NCBI GenBank assembly: GCA_000310025.1
Contig: FN648606.1
Location: forward strand, 73,716 to 121,197
Length of the DNA: 47,482 nt
Direction of reading: 5' to 3'
Source: Ectocarpus siliculosus
Taxonomy: Eukaryota > Sar > Phaeophyceae > Ectocarpales > Ectocarpaceae
Numbering within the stretch: position 1 is the first letter of the stretch; every line of letters begins with the position of its first letter. Below the pieces are notes generated by a model that was given only the letters and a program-made list of their open reading frames with translations, searched no databases and was not told the DNA's origin. This document shows, piece after piece, positions 21,601 through 34,700 of this stretch. Position numbers and translations under genes: made by a program.

Positions 21601-24600
21601 TTCTCAAGACCAAGCATGAAAAACCAATATTGAATGTCTTTCAACAACCTCAAAGTCTTGATTTCACGGTTTCAGCTAGCCTCTTCGTGTACTATTTTAT
21701 CGTATATGTATCGTGCCAAAACTGCCGGCGGCATACCCACCGGTCCCGGCGTGGTGCATTCCTGGTGATCACCACTTCCCACCCGGGTTCGTTCAGACGA
21801 ATACTGTGTTGTCAAGCTCTTGTCGGGAATTGTTTCCGCTTCCATATGTTTTTCGTGCATGACAGCCACCTTCAGGGTTCGGTGTCGCTCGGCATTATCT
21901 CTCATTTCTCTGATCAAGAACTTGAACTCCCAAATGAACAGAAGAACCCTGAAATTTCAATGTTGAGACCCCCCACCTCCCTCCTGTAGCGCTGGTCTTC
22001 GACGTTTACGTTGCGGATTGAGGGAAACCGCCAAAGGCGCTTCTTCAAAATTCATAACTATTCTCAATACCGTACGTATACGGGTCTTGGCACGAATCGG
22101 CGACACCGCACGGGTCGGGGTCTTGGCACAGGGGGTGCGGAAACACAACCGGCTCCAAGTTGTGTATTTGATTAATACGCAGTTATCATTCACTTCGCAC
22201 AGGGTGTGCGAAGCCATCCACGCCTTCGGTCATCATGGGCGATGCTTCGAGTGGTTTCCATTCTCTTTTTCGGGAAGCTGCTGACAACGGGAGCTTGTAG
22301 CATGGGCTCCACTGCCGTACTGTGGCCCCTTGACGTTGCTCATGTGCGAGTGATGTCGTTTTCGTATTTCTAGAACATGTCTTGCTGTTCAATACGCTTT
22401 CATTGTCGAAACCGACGGACCGTATCCACCCAATCAACTAAGAACGCGTACAAACCTCACGAGACCAAACTAAAGGTAGGTAGGATACTGGGAATCAAAA
22501 CGCATACCTGGGGGGGCTGGCAGGCAACATCGTACATCCCCCGTAGGCCACTACGTTCTTGTTTATGGCTCCAAACCCTTTTATCGGCCAGCCATGTCCC
22601 GCCATCCTTTACCGGCGAACACGTTATGTTGTCATTCTTTTGCTGCTATCACCGTAGACATGAAAGTGTTGGTGTGTGTCCGTTTCAATTGTTCAGGATC
22701 ACAGATATCGATCGGGGTCTTGGCATGAGAGGGGAGTGTTAAAAAAAACCCACACTGGCTGCGTTGTGTCTATTTAATTCTCACGGATCGGAGTTATCGC
22801 ACGGGGTGTGCGTTACATGTTCAGGACCAGTAGCTAATTCATTTTCCGCACAGGTACCGGGCACGTATCGACGTCTTGGCACCCCTGTGCGAAAACATCT
22901 TAGAACGAACGCTTTTGAAAAGACGACCCCACAGTGTGCCACGACCCGCATACATACGGCGGCCATCAGCTGTGTGATGGAGTTCTCTGCATCGTCTGTG
23001 GCTTGGTCCAACGCCAAACTAGAGTACTCAAGCCGTCCGAGGGAAAATAGTTCAACTGAGCATTCGCTTCCCCTGTTGCGCTAACCAGCTTGCTTGGTAA
23101 TTTGACCATGCTCTGTGCTCGCCCCCCATTCGCCTGGGACAAGATCGACGTCCTGATCTTCTATTCCCCGGAGGCCGCCTCCTCAGAAGGCATCTCTGAC
23201 GCGCAGCTGTTGACCAGGATTGTCGAAGGCATGGTGACTTTAAACCAGGCCATCACCAACTCAGCAATCGCGGATTTAGAGTATCGTCTCGTCCACGTGG
23301 CCGAGGTGAGGGATGTGGCGTGCCGGGGGCTCATACACAGAGCCGTGGCGAATCGTTTATTGTTGTGTTCGATTCTCTATTGGTGCGGCATGTGGCGATC
23401 GATGGCAGGTCATGCGAATGATATTACGAAAACATACTGGCTCGTGCGCTCGGGTGGTTGAGTTGAGGCACTCTTTGTACCGGGACAATATTTAAGCGGT
23501 CCGACCACAGGCGAGGGGCCCAAAGCCGTCGGGTACGACACGCGGGGGCACCCTTGCGCAACAAAAATATATGAGGCTACCCGGTCAATTTTGGAGTGAC
23601 CGCTCAAGAATGATATCGGAATGAGGCCTCATACTCTTTTTTAACGTTCCGGAATCTCGGCACCTTGGAAAGCTTTGCGGTGGGGTTCTTTCGCTATCAC
23701 CAAGGCGCGGTTTGTGATTTGCGAAGACAACTGTGTGTGCTTACGTGTGAACGTCGATGGCGCTCCCGGCGTTGGCTGCGGGCAGCTACCGTACAGCCAG
23801 ATGACGTACGACCCCAACGACGACATCGACCTCGGGCCGGAGCTTGATGCATTGGCCGCGGACAGCGACGTGGATGATCTACGCGACCAATACCAAGGGG
23901 ACCTGGTGCAGCTCGTTGGATACTTCCCGGGAACGTGTGGACTAGGGTAAGCACTGCATGACGCCGGATGCGATGATCCAGTTCGAGGGCGTTGTATAGC
24001 ATGCGGTGATATTTAACTGGGTCACAATTGGATTGTAATTTAGGCACTGTGGGGTGTGTGATTGCAGACTTTGTAGCTTGCTGTAATTACGCCGGGCTTC
24101 CCTACGGTTACGCCAACATCGGGCGACTTCGCGTGTAAGGCAACCACCATCGCGAGATCTCGCGAGCATTTGTTTTCCGAAGCACGGCAAGTGCTCCCAG
24201 ACTCCTATACCTGATGCACTTAACCGTAAGCACGATGGTGGTGTCGTCGTTTCACGCAACATGGAAACGTCTGTCTATGGTCGGGCTCAACACCTTCCGC
24301 GCGCCCAACTGACCTGCCTGTGCTGTTTTTTTAGGTATGTTTTCAACGGTAACGCCGAGTACGGCTTCTCCCTCGTGGGCTCAAACTGCTTCGACAATTT
24401 CTCACACACCCACGAGATAGCTCACAACATGGGGTGCTACCACGACAGACTCAACTCCGGCCCGCAGGATGCCTTCCGCCACGGGTACCGGTACTGCACG
24501 GGGACCGATCCGTGAGTAGGTGTCACAACATGTTGGCGGGGTCCACAGGAAAATCTCTTCCGACGGGGCGTGCAAAGAACAGGAACGCACTTCTTAGACA

Positions 24601-25670
24601 CGTTCGTAGAGTCGTAGTCCGCTTTTATGCTGGATAGAATCGAGAACTGGACAAGCCCTGAGTTTCGGGCGACGCTCAGATGCACAACATCACGATAGTA
24701 CACACTTGCACAACGGAGAAAAATTCCTGGGAACCATCGTCTCGCACGGTGTCACGTTCTTGGCAATATAGTAAGTTTCGATACGCCCTCCAAAATGTTG
24801 GAGGGTTCTTTTTGGTCCTTGTCTCCACGAAACGACACAAGGAGATCTGAGGTGGGGGGGGGGGGGCTCCCTGCACCCGCGAGCGCCCGCCGTCTCTCGA
24901 TCCACGGCCCTCATACCGTAGGACGCACCTCGAGAGAAATGCCATTGCAGCACGACGCTAAAGCGCTCACAGAGCGCAGACGATAATCGCTTTTGCACAC
25001 CACAGGGGGGATATCTCAAATCTTCGATTGTGAATCGGGTGGAGAAGGCCTTGTCGTTCCATACGTATTTCTACAAATATATTTTCACTTGTTTTCCAGC
25101 GTCCTCGGATGTGTACCCAGCGCTTGTTCTGGTACAGGTCGCCGCTTTGCGGATGTTCCACTCTAGTCACAAGAAGTAAAAGGACGACAAACACTGATGG
25201 GCTGCGGGGAAATCCAATGGCCTGGCTTGGAGAACATCCATTGCATCATCGGTAGACCCTTGTATTGGACGTGCCCTGAACACCTTCATTTCCTCCGCGA
25301 TCTTTCGTCATAAACTAACCAACCTGAGTGCGGTGCCCACAGCTACCGCACCATCATGTCTTACTACCAAAACGGTTGCGGTGGAGACCCGAACCCCCAG
25401 TTAGACCCGATCGTGCCACGGGTAAACTACTTCTCCAATCCAGACGTAACCTACCTTAACAAGGCCACGGGCACCGACGATGAAGACAACGCTAGGTGCA
25501 TCGAGGAGAGCATGGTGAGAGTGGGACAGGCGACTCATTAGCACTACCCACATTTCGTCAGCTACAGCAGCAGAATCGTGCCGGTTGTAGGCGATGTGTC
25601 ATTTCGAGGTGCTCCAAAGAAGTGGGGCGATCGGAGGCCATGAAAAAGTCCCGCTCTCTCGGTGGTAGAA

Positions 25671-25729
<59 letters not shown>

Positions 25730-28700
25730 TAATGTCGCCACGAAAAGCGCTTCTTTGCACGTGTGAAGTTATTTTCCACGCATTTTCAAGCGACCAGGAC
25801 CGAAGTACGTCGTGTAAGCGACGGACTGAGGCAGATATACGTTGACTGGATTCTACATCAAAGTCGTGTGTACGCTGCTCTTTCGAGGGATGCCTCTCCA
25901 CCGACAAATAAAAAACCGAAAGGAGTCCTCCAGGGAAACCTTTTTTCGACCTCCGTTGATGCGTATAGTGGTAGAAGAAGATCAACACAAGTGCTTGCCG
26001 TTTCGATGATGAGAGTCCCAAGATCAAATCTAGCTTTGAGATCTCCGTGTGCGAGATCTGCATGGACCTGTACTACTCTTGGCCTGGCACATTGTGTTGA
26101 ATGTCCTCTGAAAGTGCAAAGCAGACAACACCGGTTATCGTTTGGAGGCAAAACCATCTGTTGTCTATTGGGGCCGACCCCACACGAAGCTAGCGCTGGA
26201 ATAGGCGAGTTCATGCCGAGGCGAAGGCTACTCGTGACCTGTAGCGCCGCCGCCACCGGATTTCGAAATTAATCACCGCTTGCCGTAAATGACGAGATCG
26301 GAACTTCCTCTGGTTTGACGGTGTTAGGCTTCTGCACCTACGCGATGCTCTACGGCTGATCGGTCGCGTGCGGAAACGTTTTTTTGTTTCCCAGGTGGCT
26401 GTGTCCGAGTTCAGAGATGACGGAGACTTCGTCTGCTCCGATGATGGGGATGCGTGTACCGCAGATTCTGACTGCTGCGCTGGCTTTTGCGGTTCTGCCG
26501 GGAATTGCGGTGAGCTGACCAATAGCTGCCCTCCAAGGGAAAATGTCTACGTTCTCACGGGCCACAAGGGTAGGCGTTTCGGGAAGAGGCAGGGTGGTTA
26601 TTTGCCATATTTCCCGAACATTGCCGTCAGTTCGAAAGCTCGTCTTCAGGCGCAGCTTTCCACCAGCGTGACGCAACGAATTTACACGAAGCCTTCCACT
26701 TCGAAACAGTCATGCTTGCTTCCTACATTTTCCGTGATATTCAACGTACTGATTGAAGTTTGTCTATGGTGCTGCTGCCCCCCCCCCCGCCGCCGTGATT
26801 TTTTTTTTTCGGTCCTGAACGACACGCACATGTGGAAGAAGCAGGATCCGAATCAGATCTTGCTCGTTTCGTCCTTGAGCAACCAATAGAGCTTACTGCC
26901 ATCTGAGCACGGGAAACGAGATTTCTCGATTGTTTGAATACGTTTGTTGAAACCATGCAATGGTTCCTGTTCCTCTCCGTTTTAGCTTGGTGTTGTGGTC
27001 ACAGCAAGTATTGCCTCAGGGTCACTATTGAAGTCGGTCGAAATGTTTCGTCTGTAGACCAGGTTGGGCAATCAATTCGTCTCGGACCCATGATTGAGTG
27101 ATGAAACAAGACAAACTCACTTACGCAACATATGGTACTGTTTCACGCTTGAAGTTCATATAATATCATGCTTTGATATTTATCGGGTAGCTCACTATGG
27201 CGAAGGCTGAAGGAATCACGTGGGAGAGTGCGGTCAAAACAATTGTTGAAACTTGTCTCGCCTGGGGTCAACGTCTCTGTCCAGGGGACGCCAAGTTTCT
27301 GTGGCTAATGAAGTGCAGCACCGTCTCATGATCCGTCTACCGTCCGACATGGCCCTGACCTCTGAAACGAAATGTAGTCAGACCATCCGAGCACCAAACT
27401 GAACCCACTGTATCTGGGCAGCCGTAGGAAGCTCAGTTTGTTGTTCGGAAGCACATTGAGATCGCCCAACGCGATCGCTGCCAGGCAATCGCTGCGGGAC
27501 CCCGAGATACCGAAACAGCACGCCAGAGAAAAGAATGAGCTACCATGTCACACCAGAATTTGGTGTTTTTTCATGAGGAGACACAAGGTCTGTTCGTTCG
27601 TGCCGCCAACGCCGGCGAGGTCGGAGAAACAGTTCGTGCGTGGTTTTCTGCGCTCCCGCGATCGCCATAGTCTAGGTGGTCCAGTAGATTATGTCGTGCG
27701 GGGTCGAGAACCCTCACGAGGTGAAAACGGGATGATCGCACCACGTTGCGCGAAATTGGTCAAACATCCTCGAGGTAGTTACACAGAGTGCTGATAATTG
27801 TCTATGGAATGCACCAGATAAATAGTCACATCATGCGCAGCTGTCATCCGTAAGGAAGGAAGTACGCACAAGGTGCCTAACACCCTTAGCAGGATGCAGC
27901 GCACCCTCCATGCGACTCGCAGAACACATGTGCACAGCGCTTCGCGCTTGGTGATGTGAGAGCCTGGTCCGGTGAGAACCCGGCGTGCTCCGTCCCGGCT
28001 ATGCAGGGATGCGAGGTCAATCTTCTGACGACCACGGCATGTACGACTATGAGTACACCCCCCGCTATCGCGAAACAGGAATCAGCTCGCTAGAATTGGA
28101 ACGTACCAGGATGTTAATATGTGATACGGCATTTTCCGTCCAACGTTCAATCCGCTGGCTCCAACACTGGGGAACTACCGATGAAACATCCATTTTCGAG
28201 CTCGTTCTGAGGCTAGGACATTCTCCCTTCCCTTGCTATCCTTGGGTGGTCATCGCATCGAGCAGCCACCGAAGAATGCGCAGGATCGGGCGGAGACACG
28301 GCCGCCATCGAAGATATGGTCTGCGACCCTGGTGAGACAACGCTGTCGGTCAAACATTTGGTGGACAGCTACCGCGTTGCATAGGCCCGATCCCAGATCT
28401 GTGGTGGTTTTCCTCCCGGTATCGAGTTTCGAGCTTCAAGGTGCTCACGGTCCTACAAAATATGCCCTACACGTCGAAATCACTACGGTATTGGTGCGTT
28501 TTCGTGTTTCGTGTTTCGTGTTGTCGTGTACCAGTAGTACGTTTTCGTTCGAAATTGGATGTAGCCTGAGGTAGCAGCTGGCCTCGACGTTGTTTCTAAG
28601 CATTCGTGGTGTTTTTCGTGTTCGATTCTACACCCTGATGGGCTAAGGGTACAACAAAACAATTCGACCCCGGCACCAATGCGATTTTTTTCCCGCCCTA

Positions 28701-31700
28701 CACAACGTTGGCGAGGAACGTAGATGAAATTGTTAGTTTCGCGCCGAGAGAGCGGACGAGAACCGTCGATGTTCTCCTCTTCTGACAACCGGTATACCAT
28801 CAGGCCGCAGCCCTACACACCCGGGCACTCAGCAGGACCCATCGTACGAAATCGTGCACCCACCGGATATTGTTCCAACAGAAGTGCTCGTGGACGTGAC
28901 TGGAGTTTCGTAGATCACATCATTTGTCCTTGCCTTGTGCTAACTCCGCGAATTGCCCTCCTCTTGCCGTGTGCTTTTCTACAGAGAACAACGTCGAGGA
29001 ATGCCAATACGACGGGGGCGAGTGAGTAAAACGATACGGCAGTGCCTGAGCGCAACAATAGCGTTTGCGCAGCGCTTTCGCGTATCGTTGCTCGGTGGCG
29101 GTTGTATGGTCGAGAGAAGGAGGTTGTCCTTCAGACGTGCGCCTTAGCAAGGGTGGGGTTTCGTCGCGGAATGTATGTATTTGGTTGGTGGCCGTACCAT
29201 ACGAATGTGTATGACCACTCGGTCACGAGTTGCTAGAGGCAATAGGATTTCTGCCATCCAGGGACGCGCGATGGTGTTTAACGCCACCGGTCGCAACAGG
29301 TCAAGGGATGGAATGAGGGGCAAACACCGCCGTTTCGCGGGAATCCGGCAGTAGCACACCACCTACGTGAAGATTCCCACACAGGAAGAAGTACGTTGCC
29401 CGCCATGCATGATTAACCGTCAATCCACAACAAGCGGTATCGAGTGCACCCCACGCCCGCACCGTCCGCCCGGCGTGTTTTCCTGCCTCGCTTCCACTGC
29501 CAGCTGCTGCGAATGTGACTGCTCGAACCAGGTGTGCGACGAAGACAACACCTGCGTTACCCCGGCGTGGGACTGCGTAGGTGAGCCACACTTGCACGAA
29601 CCTTTTTTGGCCATCTTGCGTACGCGTACCGTGCTTGATGGGTATCGTTAAAAGACGGGAAGTGTTCCTCAAACTTCGTACCCATCTCACCCAAGCTGAG
29701 ACTTACTGCGGCATACTTCGCGACGGTGAGCGGACTGATATCCGTTCCTCTGTGGTTCGATCAGTACCGCTCTGCCAGCTGCATGCAGGCTATACTGCTG
29801 CACGTACGCCGATGCGCTCCGTCTACGCTAACACTACAGAAAACCCTTTGCTAGTGTAAGGATGGGTGATGTGAAGTTGGTGGGGGACGTATGCCCTTTC
29901 TCGCCGCTGGTATTTACCGCTACCGCCATCACCCCACGGCGGTGATCGCCGCGTGTATGATGTGATACGTGAATTTGACGGACCGTCAAGTGGACCCTGA
30001 ACCGCACTACTTTGGTCGCCCTCGTGAGGCAAACATAGATGGATTCGTCGGTTTCAGGCCACTGGAAGGGTGTTGGAGCTTTTGATATCCTGGCCAGCAA
30101 CAACCGTATTCGACGTGATTCTTCTATCTTACATACCATGTTGAAGCTACCCTGGACTCTCAATCTCTTGTGACGTAGGCTAGAGTAGATGACGGATGGG
30201 AAATTTCAGCAGATTTTCTCACATTGATGAAAGAATCGGGTGGTCGCACCCATACTGGTGTGCCGGGTCTGGAAGAAGTTTGGCTCGGCCAGTCACCAAC
30301 GTCGACAAAGTCAGACGAGACCTCGGCCCCAAATATGCCTGAAGCATCACGTGTGGTGGTGGCATGGGAGGGTCATTCACAGAATGAGTTGTTTGTGGCA
30401 ATATCCTTTTGCAAGCCAAGGTCATGCTTCCGAATGGGAAACAGGCCAGGGGCGGGGGGCCACGGTCAACCGTAGTCTCCATAAGTGGCAGCCTAAGGCC
30501 TACGAAGTTTAGTGTACAAGAGAATTCGACACCATGCGTAGCAGGAAAGCCGATGCGCTGTTCTGTAGCCCACGTTCTGGTAGCACCCTTAATTGGAGAA
30601 ACACATGCCCGAGGGCCCTGAGGAAGAGTCCCCCCTTGATGCATAGGCCCGGCACACTTCTCATGCCCAGGGTAACGGACGCCTTTGATGATTGAATGGG
30701 GCGCTGAGCACAGAGCGAGAGGGAGGGCGCATGGGGAGAACGCGTGATCCTTTTGTGTAGACCTGCTTCAAAACGGGTGGAGAAGGAAAATGTCAGCCTT
30801 CAAAACAACAAACCACTGTTTTAGTGCTTTTCTCCTTCGTTCCCGCCATCACGTCGTTCCGTTGTGCAGTGGACGAAACATTAGCCTCCTCAGGCTATAC
30901 CTTTAACGTGGGGGCAACCGACTTCTGTCCGGGTTTTTCGACCGGTAAGTTCCACATGCCGATAAAGCCGTGAACCCGTCCCAATGAGGTGCGAATTATG
31001 TTGGTTCTCTGAAGGTACCACAGCACCCTGTAGTCCAGTATATTCTCGGTCCGGTGGGACGTGTGGCAGCATAGGCCTTTCATTGATGTGATTCGGTGAA
31101 CATGAAGCCGAGCGCACTGTTGCTGGTGCTACTGGAAGATGTTTAGCCGCTTATTTGGAGAGTGGAGCGAGCAGTGGCAGCGAACGACGACGATTCGCAA
31201 AGTCTAAAGCAGGGCGCCAAAAGTGCCCTTCCCGGTTCAAATATCGCCCTTGCGCTCGTATCACCTCATCCTGGCCTTTCCCGGACCTATTCGCGTGATG
31301 TCGTTCAGTCAATCCCAACGTGTGTGACACCAGCATCGGCCAGAAATGCTTCTGCGTCTGTCGAGAGAGCGACCCTGCCGAGGCGTTATGCGGTTCCGGC
31401 TCCGGCTTCAATTGTATCGATCCGGCCCCGGATTGCGGTGAGTTTAGCTCCAGAATGCCTAGTACACGTTCCAGTGCAACGGCGGATGTATAAGGGAGTT
31501 TCCCGCGGTGCTTATTGAGCATGCGGTGGAAATTCAAACACGTTGTTCCACATGCCAGATGGGATATCAACAATTCTGTTGGCGAAGCTTCAAACAGTCT
31601 GCACTTCAAATGGCCCCTACCGTAATGATGCATTTGTCGGTGGAGACGCTCTGAGATGGCCATGGGGTGATGAGATGTTGTTCTTCCAGCTTGTTGATAT

Positions 31701-34700
31701 ATGACCCTTGCACCCCGACCAAGTACCTAGGCCAACAACATGGGGCAGTGGAAAACCCGTGAGTCGGTTTGAGAACGGTGCACATCGAACTGAATATGTT
31801 GAGATTTTCACCACCGAGAGCGCTCCGATAACGTCTCTTCAGAGAGCTGCTGCAAAGGGAGTTGTGAGGTGCATCCTTACCGCCGGGCAACGAGGGACCA
31901 TCGCGCAATTTTATTTCGACCATTCATAGCAAATTGCGTGCATACATATACCAGCACACCTTTTCCCGCATGGATGCGAGCATCCCAGTCTACGATGGCC
32001 GTATTCCGTGTAGGAATGAATCGTACCTCTATATACCCGAATGGAGTCTGCGGCATCATTCTGTCCTTACGCTTCTCTGATTTTCCGCGTCATACAGATG
32101 AGTGCGGTGTGGCAGGCGGTGACACGCGCAACATGGGTGACAAGGTCTGCGACCCCGGTGAGTCTCATGTTTCGATCGTTTGCACCGACGCAAGTGTATC
32201 ATTCGTGAACAGCTCACCCGCCGCGTTTGCGCGTCCTTGATCTCGGTTTGCTCCCCGATCTAAGATTTGAAGCTTCGCGCAATATTCTCACAATAGCAAA
32301 CCTGATCAACGGATCTAGGTCAACTGTGGCGTACGTACGCACGGGGTTGCGTGAGGTAACTATTGCAGCTGTTGCTGCAGATAAGCTTTGTTTTCAATAG
32401 CGAATGGTAATCGTACTTGAATAGCGAATGGTGATATTCTTAGTGTATAACGCTCGATGCCTCGCCTTCCCTGTCGACAACCATTGTGAAAATTCTTGTC
32501 ATCGATCGCCCTTTTCGGGCATTAGCCAGTCCAACGCGATACCCTTAGCAAGTGAAGTGGAGGGATTGCTAGTCTCAGGCAAAGACGATACGAGAACCGG
32601 TGGTATCCGCACGTTCTGCCCGTCAAAATATCATCAAGCCGCAGCTTCACACGCCAGAGCATTTTGCAGCCCAAATGATGCAAAACAGGACGCCGCCATC
32701 GGAATATCATCGTTAAACGTGTCGTCAGAAAATGGTCGTGGAATTTAAATTTACCGATCTTCACCATCCCTTATTCTACCTCATTGCTGCCACTCCCTTG
32801 TCCGGTGCGATCCGTATGCAGCGAACAACATCGAGGCTTGCGGATACGACGGGGGAGAGTGAGTAAAGCTCCTGCAGTTCCTGAGAGGACCTGGGGGTTT
32901 GTTCAGCGGTTCCGGGTGTCGTGCTTGGTGGTAGTGGTAGTGGTACGATCGAGAGAAGCCACCCCCACACGCGCCTTGACAAGGAGAAGTTTTGATTGCA
33001 GCGTATGCGTTTGGTGGTGTGCGTTCCGCTCCAGTTTGCAAGGGGCACAGCTCTCCAGGCAACCAAGGAATTGTTCTTTGCTACGTGAAGGAATGGAATA
33101 TGATGGAAAAATCCGTTTTGCGAGACCTCCCCGGCGATTTGAAGCACCGACTGTCAAGACTTCCCGAAAAGGAACAGGAGCGCGTTTGCCCGCATCGAAA
33201 GGCGTGCCTGGTCAACCGTCGACCCACAACAATAAGTGATATCGATTGCACGCCAAGCCCCCACCCTGCGCCCGGTGTATTTCCCTGTCTCGCGTGCACT
33301 GTCAGTTGCTGCGAATGTGACTGCTCGAACCAGGCGTGCGACGGCGATCACACATGCGTCACCCCGGCGTGGGACTGTGTAGGTGAGCCACTTCTTGTGT
33401 ACCGGTGGGTTAAACGACGATCGGTATGGTTTCAACGGGAATTGTTCGTCGAACATGTCACCCAAACCACCCATGCCGAGATCAACTGAGGCTAACCCGC
33501 GACTGCGCTCACAAGCGTATTTTGTGCGGCTCAATCAGAGAAAGAGCTCCGGGGGTGACCTACACACGGAACGCCATGGAGTTCCATGGAGGTTCCCGGA
33601 GATTCCATGGCGCTCCGCAAAATATTCCACCACGGTGGCACGTACGGTTTGGCGTGGAAGACTATTGAGTCCCGTAGAAAACCACTGCTAGGCAAGAAAC
33701 TCCACGAATCCAATGGTGTACCATGGAGTGCCGTGGACGTGGAACTCGTGGCACATTCAAAAGCAGTTGAAGCAGAACTTCCGTTGTTTTCTCCAATAAA
33801 ATTCCATGGCTTCCCGTGGCGTTCGTTCAGTTTCCATAGAATTCCAAACGTGAGTATTTCAATGGAGTTCCACGCACCCAACCCCAACCCTAACAACCAT
33901 CCCTCTGCTACTACTGCTGTTGTTCATACAGCCTAGGTTGCTGCTGCGCCATCGAACCTTTGCTGTCATCAGCTTCATCCGTCTCGAAAGGACAGTCGTA
34001 GGTGGTCAGCCCTTCGTTGATGCCATAGCTAGACTGTTCGCCCAACGGCAAACCTTGCCCAGCTGGCTGAAAAAAGTAACGAAATACGTCCAGCAGAAGC
34101 CCCACACCCTTCCCAACTTGCCCACTTGACGACCTGTCGCAACGCTCCCCTTCCTTCCTTCCCACTCGTCGCTCCGTTTTGCAGTGGACGAAACATTGGC
34201 CAATGGCGCTTACAGCTATTCCAGTGCGGTGTGTCCGGATCTTTCGCTTGGTAAGTTCCAGTAGTCGATTGCTTGAGAAGCGCCGTAAAGCCGTCTCAAC
34301 TAGGTGTGCTTGTACATTTGTTCTCTAAATGCCACTTTTTAGCCAAAGGTGGTCCCCGGGGTCCAGTGAGACATACCGGTGGAGTTTGGGGCTTCCGGAG
34401 ACGTGACTGGAAGAACTTAACTACGAGCGCGTAGACGTTTGCTGGCGGCTACGGTAAAGCTGCAGCGACGCGGGCCCGGGCCGACGGCTTTCACTGTCCA
34501 ACGCTGGCCTCCATGTTTGGAGCGCGTATTGTTATCGGCTGTGGTAGCTGCTCAATTTGAGGGCCGGGAGAGCCGTGCCGGCGCCTACACCCTTCACCGT
34601 TCAACCCTGGCCGCCCAAAACGTCCTTCCCAAATCGCGCCCCACCCGCCCTGTGTGAACGCTGGCTTCTTCAGCTGATGACTTCGACAAATGTGACTACA

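Noticed and set aside
31151-31663. 170-codon minus-strand frame
   Set aside because: Shadow of module 1 exon e on the opposite strand.
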